From positions 21,713,083-21,777,082 of the forward strand of contig OZ038517.1 in assembly GCA_964036315.1 (NCBI GenBank): DNA of 64,000 nucleotides, written 5' to 3'. This document shows, in pieces, positions 38,253 through 47,639 of this stretch. Made by a program: the position numbers and the translations under genes. Numbering within the stretch: the first letter of the stretch is position 1; each line of letters opens with the position of its first letter. The notes below the pieces were generated by a model. It made no database searches. It was not told the origin of the DNA and was given only the letters and a program-made list of their open reading frames with translations. The stretch comes from Acanthosepion esculentum. Its lineage: Eukaryota > Mollusca > Cephalopoda > Sepiida > Sepiidae.

Positions 38253-38579
38253 CATTGAGTCTGAAAGAAACCTCAACAGAATGCAGAAAGCACTAGACGG
38301 CCGTTTCGTCCTATATTTGGGATCCATCAGCAGTTCGCATCCACTACTGAGAATTGAAACCCTGACAGAATATGTGAGCGACTGGCGCTATATTGAGTCT
38401 GATTTGCTATCTCTTCGTCACCTAGGTCCGTTGGAACAGTTGGTATGGTGTTTGCTTGACAACCTGTCAGGGTTTCAATTCTCGGTAGTGGATGCGCACT
38501 GCTGATGAGTCCCAAATATAGGACGAAACGGCCGTCCAGTGCTTTCTGCATTCTGTTGAGGTTTCTTTCAGACCCAATG
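38253..38579. mobile_element. PLE terminal-repeat foldback, 115-bp arms, hammerhead in each
   Basis: Arms 38253-38368 and 38464-38579 are reverse complements at about 90% or more, with a 95-bp spacer. The right arm carries an intact hammerhead on plus (38496-38542). The left arm carries the same motif on minus, with CTGATGG at 38324-38330 instead of CTGATGA and a broken first pair of stem II. A (TA)n tract lies 45 bp upstream. The short frames on both strands (38281-38505, 38327-38593) are palindrome artefacts. Confidence 0.85.
38496..38542 (+). ncRNA. Type I hammerhead ribozyme
   Basis: All conserved parts are present: stem I 5' strand GCACTG (38496-38501); CTGATGA (38502-38508); stem II GTCC (38509-38512) and GGAC (38521-38524), loop of eight; GAAA (38525-38528); minimal stem III (AC 38528-38529 with GT 38534-38535, loop GGCC); cleavage triplet GTC with C17 at 38536; stem I 3' strand CAGTGC (38537-38542), pairing perfectly over six bases. 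The very short stem III is typical of retroelement hammerheads, which often act as dimers. Self-cleavage after 38536 is predicted. Confidence 0.85.
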
Positions 38580-38584
38580 AATTT

Positions 38585-38812
38585 TGTGCTCACTTTGCTA
38601 TCTATTCATGTAAATTTTGTAGGTTATTTTAGGTTTTTCTTCTGGCCCACCTGCTTTCAGTATGTTCTGTGAGTTAAATTCTCCAAGCCCTCTTTCCTCA
38701 TTATGTGTTCAAGTACAGTCACTTTCTAATTTTTTAAACATCCTCATAGATCAAGTGTTCAGTCTATGATTTCCCCAGCATCCCTGTAAGCTGCTTCTTC
38801 TATGTGCTGTGT
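38585..38812 (-). pseudogene. RTE-type LINE C-terminal fragment, copy 1
   Basis: The minus strand reads 'LEHIMRKEGLENLTH', matching 'FLGHIMWKEGLENLTV' at 40902, the segment after the RT domain in RTE-like LINEs. Copy 2 is at 40136-40355, more than 90% identical by eye. Confidence 0.65.
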
Positions 38813-38864
38813 CTCTTCAGGCCATGTAGAAAGAATGGTAAACATGAATCAAGAGGTTGCCCCA

Positions 38865-39405
38865 ATATAATCTCACTATCTCTAGACAGACGCATTAAGC
38901 GAGAAGTTATGAGAGATTCAAGCCTAACATCAAATCAGATAAAAGTGAATACAGATTTTGAATGCAGCTATTAAACAATTCGATGACATTTAAATAAGAA
39001 AGGGTTTAAGAACTTGAAACACCTGCAGAGGCCTCGCCACCATCTTCATCATAAAACCTCCCATTTACAATTTGCTTCCAATTATCAAACTTGGGATGTG
39101 GATAAATGGAAGAAAGTGTTGTTTTCAGACGAGAAAAATTCAATCTTGATGGCCCAGACAGTTTTCAGTGTTACTGGCATGCAAAGATGTCCCAAAATAA
39201 ATTTTCTCAACACTACACAGTGGAGGTGGATTAATTATGGTCTGGGCTTCATTTTCGTACAATGGAACTCTTGAGTTACAGGAGGTAAAAGATCATCAAA
39301 CAGCTGCTAGTTACATTGACATGTTATGAAAGGCATCGCTAATTGCTGAAGGCCCTCATCTATGGGGAGAAAACTGGATTTTCCAACATGCCCAACAACT
39401 CAAAA
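38865..39405 (+). pseudogene. Tc1/Tc3-like transposase fragment
   Basis: In shifting frames: 'LSRRIKREVMRDSSLTSNQI', 'KHLQRPRHHLHHKTSHLQFA', 'NYQTWDVDKWKKVLFSDEKN' (first catalytic D), 'NGTLELQEVKDHQTAASYID', 'LIAEGPHLWGENWIFQ'. The sequence is lost before the second D motif (expected Q-D-N-A). There are no termini, and it is a different lineage from 17780-19036 and 45612/50290. Confidence 0.8.
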
Positions 39406-39572
39406 AAATTTAGTCACCCTACCATCCTATCCTGCCAAAATTTTTAATATCCAATTTGAGTAAAAAAAAACTATTGCTGTCAGCATACCAATTAATAAAG
39501 CTAGTATTTTGCTTAATAAGAAAAACTAAAAGGGATCTACTTTACTTTGGTGTTAGGGTCGTTTTTTTTATT

Positions 39573-39767
39573 AGGTAGTGACTCAACTCGACATTTCTTT
39601 AGGGACTATTTTAAGGAGTGAACTAGACTGACCGTCACCACAGAAATTTGGAAAGCTACTGAAAATAACCCGTTTTATTTATCCCAAAACAAAATAACTG
39701 GTAGCAGCCACACACCCCTGTCTCTTTCCCTTCTCTTCCTGTCCCCACTTAATTGTTAAGAAAACAA
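39573..39767. repeat. Segmental duplicate S1, copy 1
   Basis: 'ttaggtagtgactcaactcg' to 'ttaattgttaagaaaacaat' repeats at 40367-40563 with about 10 differences. It contains 'cctctctttcccttctctt'-like pyrimidines; no coding sign. Confidence 0.85.
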
Positions 39768-39827
39768 TCTGTTAAGTGCTTCCCCACAACCCCAACACAT
39801 CCTTGCCTTATTTTCCTACAATGCTCA

Positions 39828-40090
39828 TACATGAAGCCACTTGATTTTAGAGGGTTACAGAGTAAGAGGTTCAGCTTAGATTGATATATGGGAATGATAA
39901 TGGATTGTTGCAATTTGGGAAGCATCCCCTTGGGAGTCAGTTCCACAAAGCAGCAATTCATGGGAAGAAGAAACGCTAATGAAACTTACATCTCACAAAT
40001 GGAATATGAAAAGAATGAGATTCGTTTGCTACAATGTGCATTGGCATGGTAAGTCTTAGTCCTGAAGGTTAGAACTGGTTGAACTAAGGA
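39828..40090 (+). repeat. Dispersed repeat R6, copy 1
   Basis: Ordered blocks match 47640-47905 in reverse ('tagagggttacag', 'gggaagcatccccttgggag', 'ggaatatgaaaa', 'tggcatggt...agtcttagtcctgaaggtt'). A 131-bp part (39883-40013) is copied at 41622-41752. Confidence 0.75.
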
Positions 40091-40135
40091 ATGTTGTTCT
40101 TCTGAATACTTACCATAGAAATAGTGATAGAACTC

Positions 40136-40355
40136 ATTTTGTGCTCACTCTGCTATCTATTCATGTAAATTTTGTAGCTTACTTCAGGTTTTTCTTCTGC
40201 CCCACCTGCTTTCAGTATGTTCTGTGAGTTAAATTCTCCGAGCCCTCTTTCCTCATTATGTGCTCAAGTATAGTCACTTTCTGATTTTTTTAAACATCCT
40301 CATTGATCAAGTGTTCAGTCTATGATTTTCTCAGCATGCCTGCAAGCTTCTTCTC
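40136..40355 (-). pseudogene. RTE-type LINE C-terminal fragment, copy 2
   Basis: Minus-strand 'LEHIMRKEGSENL'-like reading, collinear with copy 1 (38585-38812), 1.55 kb away in the same orientation. Together with S1 this shows local segmental duplication. Confidence 0.65.
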
Positions 40356-40366
40356 TTTTTTTTTAT

Positions 40367-40563
40367 TAGGTAGTGACTAAACTGACCATTTCTTTAGGGA
40401 CTATTTTAGGGAGTGAACTAGACTGGCCGTCACCACAGAAATTTGGAAAGGTACTGAAAATAACCTGTTTTATTTATCCAAAAACAAAATAACTGGCAGC
40501 AGCCACACCCCCTATCTCTTTCCCTTCTCTTCCTGTCCCCACTTAATTGTTAAGAAAACAATG
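40367..40563. repeat. Segmental duplicate S1, copy 2
   Basis: See 39573-39767; the two copies lie about 800 bp apart in the same orientation. Confidence 0.85.
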
Positions 40564-40900
40564 TGGGAAAGGGGTTGTAGGGTGGAAAATAATTCATCAC
40601 CCACAAGGATGTGGAGACCATTTTCGACTCTATTGTGACTGAAAAGTGAAGACTGTGCAGCTCCTGTTCGTATATAGCAGCAGTACTCTATTTTCGGCTT
40701 GATCAGGCTCTTGTAAAGGCAGAGGATAGCTGGAAGAGTCAGGTACTTTTGGAGTGCTATAGGGAATCAATCATTTTTATGATATCTTTAGCAATGAATC
40801 TTATGTATGTGTTTCACTTGAACTTAAGTCCCAGTAGGTGCTCAAGGCATGACACTTCCTGTTTATCGTTATAGTCGAAAATTCGGCATCCACTTTTAGA
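40563..40900 (-). pseudogene. LINE ORF2 C-terminal fragment (second CR1/Jockey-like lineage)
   Basis: Minus-strand reading with frameshifts gives 'CLEHLLGLKFK', 'TYIRFIAKDIIKMIDSL', 'GAAQSSL' and 'VGDELFSTLQP'. Order and spacing fit the region between the RT palm and C terminus in Jockey/CR1-like LINEs (compare 61790-62340). It abuts the RTE fragment at 40902. Confidence 0.65.
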
Positions 40901-40901
40901 A

Positions 40902-41370
40902 TTGAAATTTCTAGGACATATAATGTGGAAAGAAGGTTTGGAAAATTTGACAGTCACAAGGAAAAACGGGCAGAGGGAAACAGCGAGTAACTTACGTAAA
41001 TTTTTGAAGATCAAAGTTGACTGGGAAGCAAGATGCCTGAAGGGAGTTCCACAAGTGAGAGGTGTGATAGAAGAAACTGTTAGCATAGAACTTACAGTTA
41101 CATCTCACCATTTCAACTGTAAATTGACAAGACCTTGCTACCAATTTTGTACTGCACTTAAATTCATAAAGTCTGAAAATTTGACAGTCACAAGGAAAAA
41201 CGGGCAGAGGGAAACAGCGAGTAACCTACGTAACAAGCTTGTGCAAATTGGTGGTAGAACAAGAACTAGCGAAAATACAAACCTTATTATGAATTTCAAA
41301 AGATAGGAAGCTGCGGAGGGTCATGATCGCTCACGTCCTGAAGAGGAATGGCACATAGAAGATTCAAAAT
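40902..41370 (+). pseudogene. RTE-type LINE C terminus, interrupted by a LINE piece
   Basis: 'FLGHIMWKEGLENLTVTRKN' and 'GQRETASNLR' are followed at 41000-41174 by foreign sequence. Then 'ENLTVTRKNGQRETASNLRN' repeats and the tail 'EAAEGHDRSRPEEEWH' continues (standard RTE ending, K-x-W-R-x-M-I-x-H-V-L-like, in shifted form). The repeated 59 bp (40941-40999 and 41175-41233, one difference) flank the insert. The frame 40902-41306 runs through the insert by chance. Confidence 0.75.
41000..41174 (-). mobile_element. Internal LINE fragment inserted in RTE sequence
   Basis: 175 bp, nearly identical to 52258-52430, the minus-strand CR1/Jockey-like LINE ('ctgggaagcaagatgcctga', 'ttgacaagaccttgctacca'). 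It lacks the LINE 3' end, so it is not a normal 5'-truncated insertion. Confidence 0.85.
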
Positions 41371-41510
41371 TGTTTGAGCCTGACAGGATTTTGTGTATTC
41401 TTATGTGTATGATTAGCAAAACTTCCTTCTATATTAATCACATTGACAACAAAAACAAAATTTCTGCTACCCACACAAACAGTATGATGAAAGAAAAGTA
41501 CACTAAACTA

Positions 41511-41781
41511 AGTGTTATTTACACTTGGATTGTTGTCCTCATCTTTGTTGCTATCAAGTTTCATCCATTGTACCCTCCAACCTTCTTCAGGAGTTTATCA
41601 TTTTGGGTAATAAAAAAAATGGATATATGGGAATGATAATGGATTGTTGCAATTTGGGAAGCATCCCCTTGGGAGTCAGTTCCACAAAGCAGCAATTCAT
41701 GGGAAGAAGAAACGCTAGTGAAACTTACATCTTACCAATGGAATATGAAAAGTGTTATTTACACTTGAATTGTTGTCCTCA
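41511..41781. repeat. Mosaic insert between 31-bp direct duplications
   Basis: 'agtgttatttacacttggat' starts 31-bp copies at 41511 and 41751 (one difference). Between them are a SINE-A minus fragment ('ccaaccttcttcagg') and a 131-bp copy of R6 (41622-41752 from 39883-40013). Confidence 0.8.
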
Positions 41782-42180
41782 AAGTTGACTGTTTTAAAGT
41801 GGACCTGGAAACAACAGCAATTAAGAGATGGTTTCATGCTCCTCAAAACCTTCAATCTCCCAATCAGAGGCCTTGCTGCCGGATGTAGTTTATTATCATA
41901 CTGCTTTTAAAACACCCGCAAACACATACTCCCATCACATACTCTTCTCTACCCCCACATGTAAGCATAGAATCTCAAATCTTTATGATAAAACATTTGC
42001 TGTTTTAAAAATCTCTCTTGAATCAAATGGATTAAGTTAATTCTGTTCCTTACCCCTTCCAATTTCAAACTGAACCCTTTCTTTAATCTATGGGGGTATA
42101 TTGTTCTCATTCCACTGTCCTTGTCTGGGGATATTTTGTCTAGTCCTTATTTGATACTGCTTGCCCCGTTGTTCAAAAAT
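41782..42180. repeat. Patchwork of short copies of sequence 1-3 kb downstream
   Basis: 41801-41907 is identical to 44391-44497 (107 bp of SINE-B). 41920-41992 matches 43075-43147 (73 bp, one difference). 42025-42065 is identical to 45236-45276 (41 bp). 42066-42180 is SINE-A minus. Joints carry little or no homology. Confidence 0.85.
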
Positions 42181-42560
42181 TGATATGGCAGCTCAATTCC
42201 ATAATGAAATAAACAAATCACAAATCCAAACTTAAAGGTTGTTGCCGACGGTAAACAAATTCCTGGACGGATTTGATGTTGCTGTTTTACAACTTAATTC
42301 TCCTTGTTGGTTGTAGCTGATAAATTCTGTTTTGCCAGCATTAATGTAGAGACCAATCTTGCTGGCCACTTCTTTGATGAGATGGAAAAGTTTGGTAGGC
42401 TTACTAATTGCGTCTGACAACAAGCCAAGGTCATCTGTGAAATCTACATCTGTTACTGTTTTTGCTGGGTGATGTGAACTTCTTGCTTTTTCAAGGGTCA
42501 ACACCAGATCTGTGTTTAGATTAGCAGATGTTAGCAGGGTGTAATCTAGGCACAGAATGA
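42180..42560 (-). pseudogene. Non-LTR reverse transcriptase palm fragment
   Basis: Minus-strand frame 42504-42232 reads 'TVTDVDFTDDLGLLSD' with the catalytic FTDD (equivalent of FADD/YADD, about 42430-42441). It continues 'LFHLIKEVASKIGLYINAGK' and 'TEFISYNQQGEL'. The A-DD-A-LLSD...A...VGL.IN..KTE..S pattern is standard for LINE RTs. It is truncated on both sides. Confidence 0.85.
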
Positions 42561-42720
42561 AAAAGAAAGGGGCATTTATTTTTCTCTCCCCAGCTATGGG
42601 TTAATTAGTAAGACTTGTATCACTAAATCATTATTATCTCCCCACCAAAAACATTCTTACAATCCAAATATATTTTCTAACTTTAAGTAACCTGGTTGAT
42701 AAGCCATAAAAAAATAAATC
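42561..42720 (-). repeat. SINE fragment, minus strand
   Basis: 'ctctccccagctatgggtta' and 'ggttgataagccataaaaaa' are the body and head (minus) of the SINE related to 37625-37800 and 46690-46900. Confidence 0.6.
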
Positions 42721-43277
42721 ACTCAGTCACTGTATAAATATCACACTTATATATCTGCACTGTTGCAACTATATTTTGTTGTTGTTGTTGTTTTAACTCA
42801 GGGCTTTGTTTCTAAAGGAAGTTGCAGTTCATGTTTCACTGTGTGATATAAAATCTCTCTTCAGATATTTATTTAATGTGTAACATTCATCTGAACAACT
42901 GACTTTTGTTGATGGAAAATTGTGTGAAAGCTTTATTGGAATGATAATTAATATCTCAAGGGTAGAGGCGACATCCTTACTGCAATCACACTGTTGTCTA
43001 TTCTCCCTGCCTCATCCTAGAGCCTTCGCTTTCCTCCCTTACATTAAACTTTTGTTAGTCTAAATCCCACCCCCAAACACATGCTCCCATCACATACTCT
43101 TCTCTACCCCCACATGTAAGCATAGAATCTCAAATCTTTATGATAAATGTAAATGTCAGTGTGTCACACATTTTCAGCTTTACTGTGAGAGGCTGTAGTC
43201 CAACATATCACACCATTTTTGAATCAGACCATTCTGTGTGCAAATTAAAAACATTCTGGGCTGCATGTGGACCCACA
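42721..43277. other. No gene; donor of a patchwork segment
   Basis: 43075-43147 was copied into 41920-41992. Otherwise AT-rich without identified features. Confidence 0.5.
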
Positions 43278-43313
43278 ATCCTGAAATTTTGGATTCCTAA
43301 GTTTTCATTATTG

Positions 43314-43353
<40 letters not shown>

Positions 43354-43900
43354 GTGATTTTTTGTGACAAATTTTTTGTGTATTAACACTTTTTATAACT
43401 TGGAAATAAACTCGGGAATAATTGAAATTAATTGTGAAATCTGGCGAAAGCCACCCATGCAATAAAAATAATTGTTTGTACGGAAAGTAAGGACCTACAT
43501 ACATCAAACTGTCTTTAAATTAAGTGGCTGCAGAAGAATTATTGTTGAATTTTTAAAAGGTAAGCTTAAATATTAATGCAATTTTTAAATGCAGCAATCA
43601 ATTTTGAGCTCTTCTGTAGTTTATTGTTGCCTATCGCATACTGCAGTAGTATACCTCACAAAAAGGAACCTCTGCCAACAGAGGACCATATTGCAATCAA
43701 AAGAGCCAAAGCTGCAGCAAGGGAAAAAAGTCCTGAGTAAATGAAAACCCAGATCAAACGGCAGCCAGGAGAGCTTCCAATGCTGAGAATATGCAAAGAC
43801 TTAGGGAATTCTGAACAAGCTGAAGGCCCAATTAAGAGCCTTTTGCAGGAGGTAGCTTAATTACCACCAGATGGGGCCGCTTTTAAGCTAGTAAATAATA
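43278..43900 (-). repeat. Dispersed repeat R1, longer copy
   Basis: Reverse-complement counterpart of 3455-3875 with a poly-T expansion at 43319-43350. Downstream on plus, 43655-43870 gives an A/R/K/E-rich reading ('IKRAKAAAREKSPE', a stop, then 'RQPGELPMLRICKDLGNSEQ'). This loosely recalls the basic N-terminal part of Helitron-type proteins, but the link is weak. Confidence 0.5.
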
Positions 43901-44019
43901 TATATGGGTTATGACATTGTAAGAAAAATCTGGAATCATCTGTTGGGATAAAACTCCTAATTGTTAGAATTTTTGTCTACTTGAATTGGTAGAAAAGAAA
44001 TCATTGATCAGCTTTAAGA

Positions 44020-44510
44020 TTGATTGATTTGTTTGTTTAATGGCACATCAACTCCTTATGGGTCATTTAATGGCTTCAACTAAATATATTTTGAATGCAA
44101 TTGTATGCCTTCAACTACAGATAAAATGTATTGTTGGTCATTTTGCTATAAAATTTATTGTTAGTAATTCTACCATAAAATGTATTACTGGTCATTTTAC
44201 TTTAAAAAAGTATTGTTAGTAATTTTACTATATATGTGTTTTGGTAATTTTATCATATAAAAATGTATTTCTCATATTTTTACTATAAAAATTTATTTTT
44301 ATACTTTCATAGTGTTTTATTTTTGCTTGGGAGTTCCCTATTTGCCCCATAGCTGGAACCCTAACAGGTGCTACCACCTCAGGTCAGGGTGGACCTGGAA
44401 ACAACAGCAATTAAGAGATGGTTTCATGCTCCTCAAAACCTTCAATCTCCCAATCAGAGGCCTTGCTGCCGGATGTAGTTTATTATCATACTGCTTTAAA
44501 AGTCCACAAT
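44020..44510 (+). repeat. SINE-B copy, plus strand
   Basis: Head 'tgattgatttgtttgtttaa' and 'ggcacatcaactccttatgg', five or more inner units ('attgttagtaattttac'), then 'gaaccctaacaggtgctacc' to 'ggatgtagtttattatcata'. It is the donor of the 107-bp patch at 41801. Confidence 0.85.
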
Positions 44511-44547
44511 TGGTTTGGAATCAACTGTCCATCACCTAGATCAGTGG

Positions 44548-45235
44548 TTCTCAACCTTTTTTTGCACAATGCACAATTATTTTTATAGAGGAGTTTTACA
44601 AATTGAATAGCAATAGAAAATGTGGATGGATAATAATAGTAATACTAGAAAAGGCAAAACACTTAATTAAATCTAGTTTCAATTAAACTGTTTTCCATTT
44701 GTGATATTTCTTCAAAATTTTGTCAGGATTCTATATTCTATTTTATACAAATATTGTCGATCCAGAAAACACATCAACATACCTAAAAACATAAATCTTA
44801 ATATTTTTGTTATAAATTCACTTTCATCACGCATTTAGGTTTTATTACAATTATAATCATCACTTTTTAAAACTAAACATTGCCTTTGAGGAGTTAAAAT
44901 AAAAGTGTTGTCATGGGAAAACTTGTACTTTTGACATTCCATTTTTTGGTGGGTATGAAAGTCCATGTTTGCCAATCCTTAGTTTTTTTTTCAAATAACT
45001 ATACACTAGTGATTCTCAACCTTTTTTGCACAATGCACCCTTTTCACCATAAGTCATAATGTCATCCCCCGCCCACTTTTCAAGATTGTCTGACTCAAAA
45101 GGTGCATTCCATATAATATGCATATATTATGGAAAATCTTCATTCTTTTCCATATAAGTACATAGACATTTACATGGATTTATTTTTATAAAGGAGTTTT
45201 ACCTATCATTGATACTGGATTTTATGATGGCTACT
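44548..45235. mobile_element. Two hAT-like left ends
   Basis: 'cagtggttctcaaccttttt' (about 44553) and 'tagtgattctcaacctttt' (about 45008), both followed by 'tgcacaatgcac', are hAT-type termini in the same orientation. Each is followed by similar sequence ('ggagttttac'). No matching right ends were seen. Confidence 0.5.
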
Positions 45236-45406
45236 AAATGGATTAAGTTAATTCTGTTCCTTACCCCTTCCAATTTATTTTTTTTTTAAATATTTTCACC
45301 TGTTTCCACCTAAAAAGTGAACATTGCTTCCTGTATTTGTGTTTTGAGAGTAATATAATCAAATGTTGATATATTAAAAATTAATAAAGCTTATTTATCA
45401 TTTTGT

Positions 45407-45518
45407 GCTTACAGGCATATCACATTGAAACATTAGTTCTCGTATAATCAGCAAAGTTAAGCAACATCGAGCATATTCTAGATGGGTGACCATTTGGGTA
45501 TACTAGGTGCTGTATGCA
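45407..45518 (+). pseudogene. 5S rRNA-derived sequence, full length but degenerate
   Basis: Reads through the 5S order: 'gcttacaggcatatcac', 'ttctcgtataatcagc', the internal promoter A box 'aaagttaagcaac', the C box 'gatgggtgacc', then 'tgggtatactaggtgctgta'. Length about 112 nt against about 120 usual. Several substitutions in helices make it a pseudogene or a 5S-derived SINE head. A SINE-C tRNA-like head starts within about 10 bp downstream. Confidence 0.82.
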
Positions 45519-45519
45519 T

Positions 45520-45611
45520 GGATGTGAAGGTAGTATAATGGATAATGGCTTGGAATTAGAAAATTAGAGAGCCAAGTTCCAATTCCAGTTGGGTTTGTTA
45601 ATGTTCATGTA
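45520..45611 (+). repeat. SINE-C head, interrupted by Tc1-like element
   Basis: 'gaaggtagtataatggataa', 'gagagccaagttccaattcc', 'agttgggtttgttaatgttc': head with A and B box positions. The body is cut by the Tc1-like element at 45612. Confidence 0.75.
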
Positions 45612-46166
45612 AACCCTTATGCAAATTAATTGAAACAAAACAAACAATTCTGTTATTATTTACATTTTTTTGTATTTTTCCAATGAAACATGACCCAGTG
45701 TACATGTTAGTACTTCAAATGTCCATTCCAAAAAGTCTTTCCTTGTAGATTGACCATAAATTCTCGATTGGATTTAAATCTAGAGAGTTTCCAAGCCAGC
45801 TGATAGTACTTTGATTTGCTCACTGGTAAGGCTTGCCAGCTTGTTTGTGCAGTGTTACAATTTTCATATGCTTCCTTGGAGTAACATCCATCATAGACAA
45901 TGGCTGTAGGACAACTAATTGACAGTTTAGACAATAATGCTTAGGTGAAAATCTGATGCAATCCCAGGTGACACAATATTTTTCAAGGCCAAACAAATTT
46001 CATCTTACCTCCTGCCCCAAAATAGATTCATATTACTGCATACCACTGCAATCTGAGGAAAAAATAGAAATCGATTAAACCCTATCACTCCAGTCGGTCT
46101 AAAACTGACCGTAGGATGAAAGAAAGGAAACTAAAGCAGTTGTTTCAATTAATTTGCACAAGGGTG
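45612..46166 (-). mobile_element. Internally deleted Tc1-like element, copy 1
   Basis: Inverted termini 'aacccttatgcaaattaatt' and 'aattaatttgcacaagggtg' lie between TA at 45610-45611 and 46167-46168. The minus-strand remnant reads 'YDGCYSKEAYENCNTAQTSW', then in another frame 'DLNPIENLWSIYKE', the third catalytic region. First and second Asp motifs are gone. Total 555 bp. Confidence 0.88.
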
Positions 46167-46168
46167 TA

Positions 46169-46689
46169 GTTGACAGTCTCAACAAGCCCTATTCAGCACA
46201 GGTCAAGCTCTGTAGATCATTCCCTGCTTGTCTGTGTGGCTCACCTTTTATTCAGGTTTTTGACCATGCATGCAAATTAGTGATAGCTTTAAAAGCATTA
46301 GAAGCATGTATGGGCTTTATATAAATTGCATATGGTGACTCCAACCAGGCAAGCGAGACAGTGTGGCTTCTTAGCTATGGGTAGGTTGAAATTCCTTGGT
46401 GCTATTTTATAACATTCCCCCCTGATCACATAAAGTGCAGCTGGGCTCAGGTCACTTCTGATGCATATTCCTTTTGACAGGGATAGCTTCAGCTTGGTTG
46501 TCTAGGAGTTCAAGAGGTGCTCTAGTATCGACTCCCTATGATGGCTGATAACAAGGAGACTACTTGGTAAAACTGGTTTATCTGCAGGTGAATCTCCATT
46601 GGATTCTGATGAGGTTGTTCCTACCTGGATGGCAGCTCCAACCAGGCAGGTGAGACATTGTGGCTTCTTAGCCACAGGTAGGTTTGAGT
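46169..46689. repeat. Direct repeat of about 85 bp, otherwise unassigned
   Basis: 'gactccaaccaggcaagcga' (46337) and 'gcagctccaaccaggcaggt' (46630) begin similar blocks ('gtggcttcttagc', 'ggtaggtttga') about 295 bp apart. No identity found. Confidence 0.5.
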
Positions 46690-46900
46690 TTCTTGGTTCT
46701 ATTTCACCACAGTTTACTTATGCGCAAATAGCCTTGAAAAAGGTATGACTTCACCTCTTCTATCCCAAATGTATGGGTTAAATAGTAGTATATGTATCAG
46801 TAAATCATTATTATCACCAACAGATCCTTACAAAGTAAAAATATTTTCTGGCTTTAAAATAATCTGGAAAAGGTTGATAAGCCATAAAAAATAAATATGT
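46690..46900 (-). repeat. SINE fragment, minus strand
   Basis: 'acttatgcgcaaatagcctt' to 'aggttgataagccataaaaa': SINE with SINE-C-like body and 'gcttatcaacc' head on the minus strand, same family as 37625-37800. Confidence 0.6.
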
Positions 46901-47639
46901 TTATCACATTCATTGCTATTGCTTGATGAATAAGGATATTTTATTGTATCTAGTTTACCCTTGTTTTTTATCAGTTCCAAGAGGGGGAGGGGATTAATAA
47001 ATTCATAAATAGTATTGATCAATCTTTACCATCACATTTTATCATAACACAGAGTGTTATTACCCTGCTTGATTATCACTATTATGTGTTATGTCTGAGA
47101 TAAAAACCAGGGGACAGGACAATTTTTGGATTAAGTGTCTCTGTACCAGGCAAAAACATTTTATTTGTTCTGTTTATTTTTTTTTTTTTTTTCTTGGTAG
47201 GGAAGTGTTACTCAAGTTAACTGGGTCAGTTCTCAAATGTTGACCTTATCTTAAGAAGTGTTTTCTTCCCCATATCTACACACAGGAAAGCATTTGGAGT
47301 TAAAACAGGATTGTCAGGATAAATGTACTTAGTGATGACATTTTGTTTATTCAACAGTACTGCCTATGCATTTTTTTTTTTTGTGGAGGTGGGGGTGGGG
47401 GCTGATAGTCACTTTGTTTTTCCTTTCATTTGAGGGTCCTTTATTCTACCTACTACTCCAACATTCCAATAAATTATTCTTTAATTACTTGAGCATATGA
47501 CCCGACCCTTTTCTCACAGACGAAACAGAAACATTGCAAGACTTTTGTTGCTTCTTCACTATTTCCATATAAAGTGTTCGGACAACTACATTCCTATTTC
47601 CAACAGGCTTAACCTTCATGACTAAAACTGACCATGCCA
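46901..47639. other. No recognisable feature
   Basis: AT-rich; a poly-T run near 47185 and 47375. Nothing identified. Confidence 0.5.

Noticed and set aside
38281..38593. Opposing 74- and 88-codon frames
   Set aside because: Both read the same inverted repeat; similarity between them follows from the palindrome.
45407..45518. Functional 5S rRNA gene
   Set aside because: Several substitutions in conserved helices and shortened length; treated as pseudogene.
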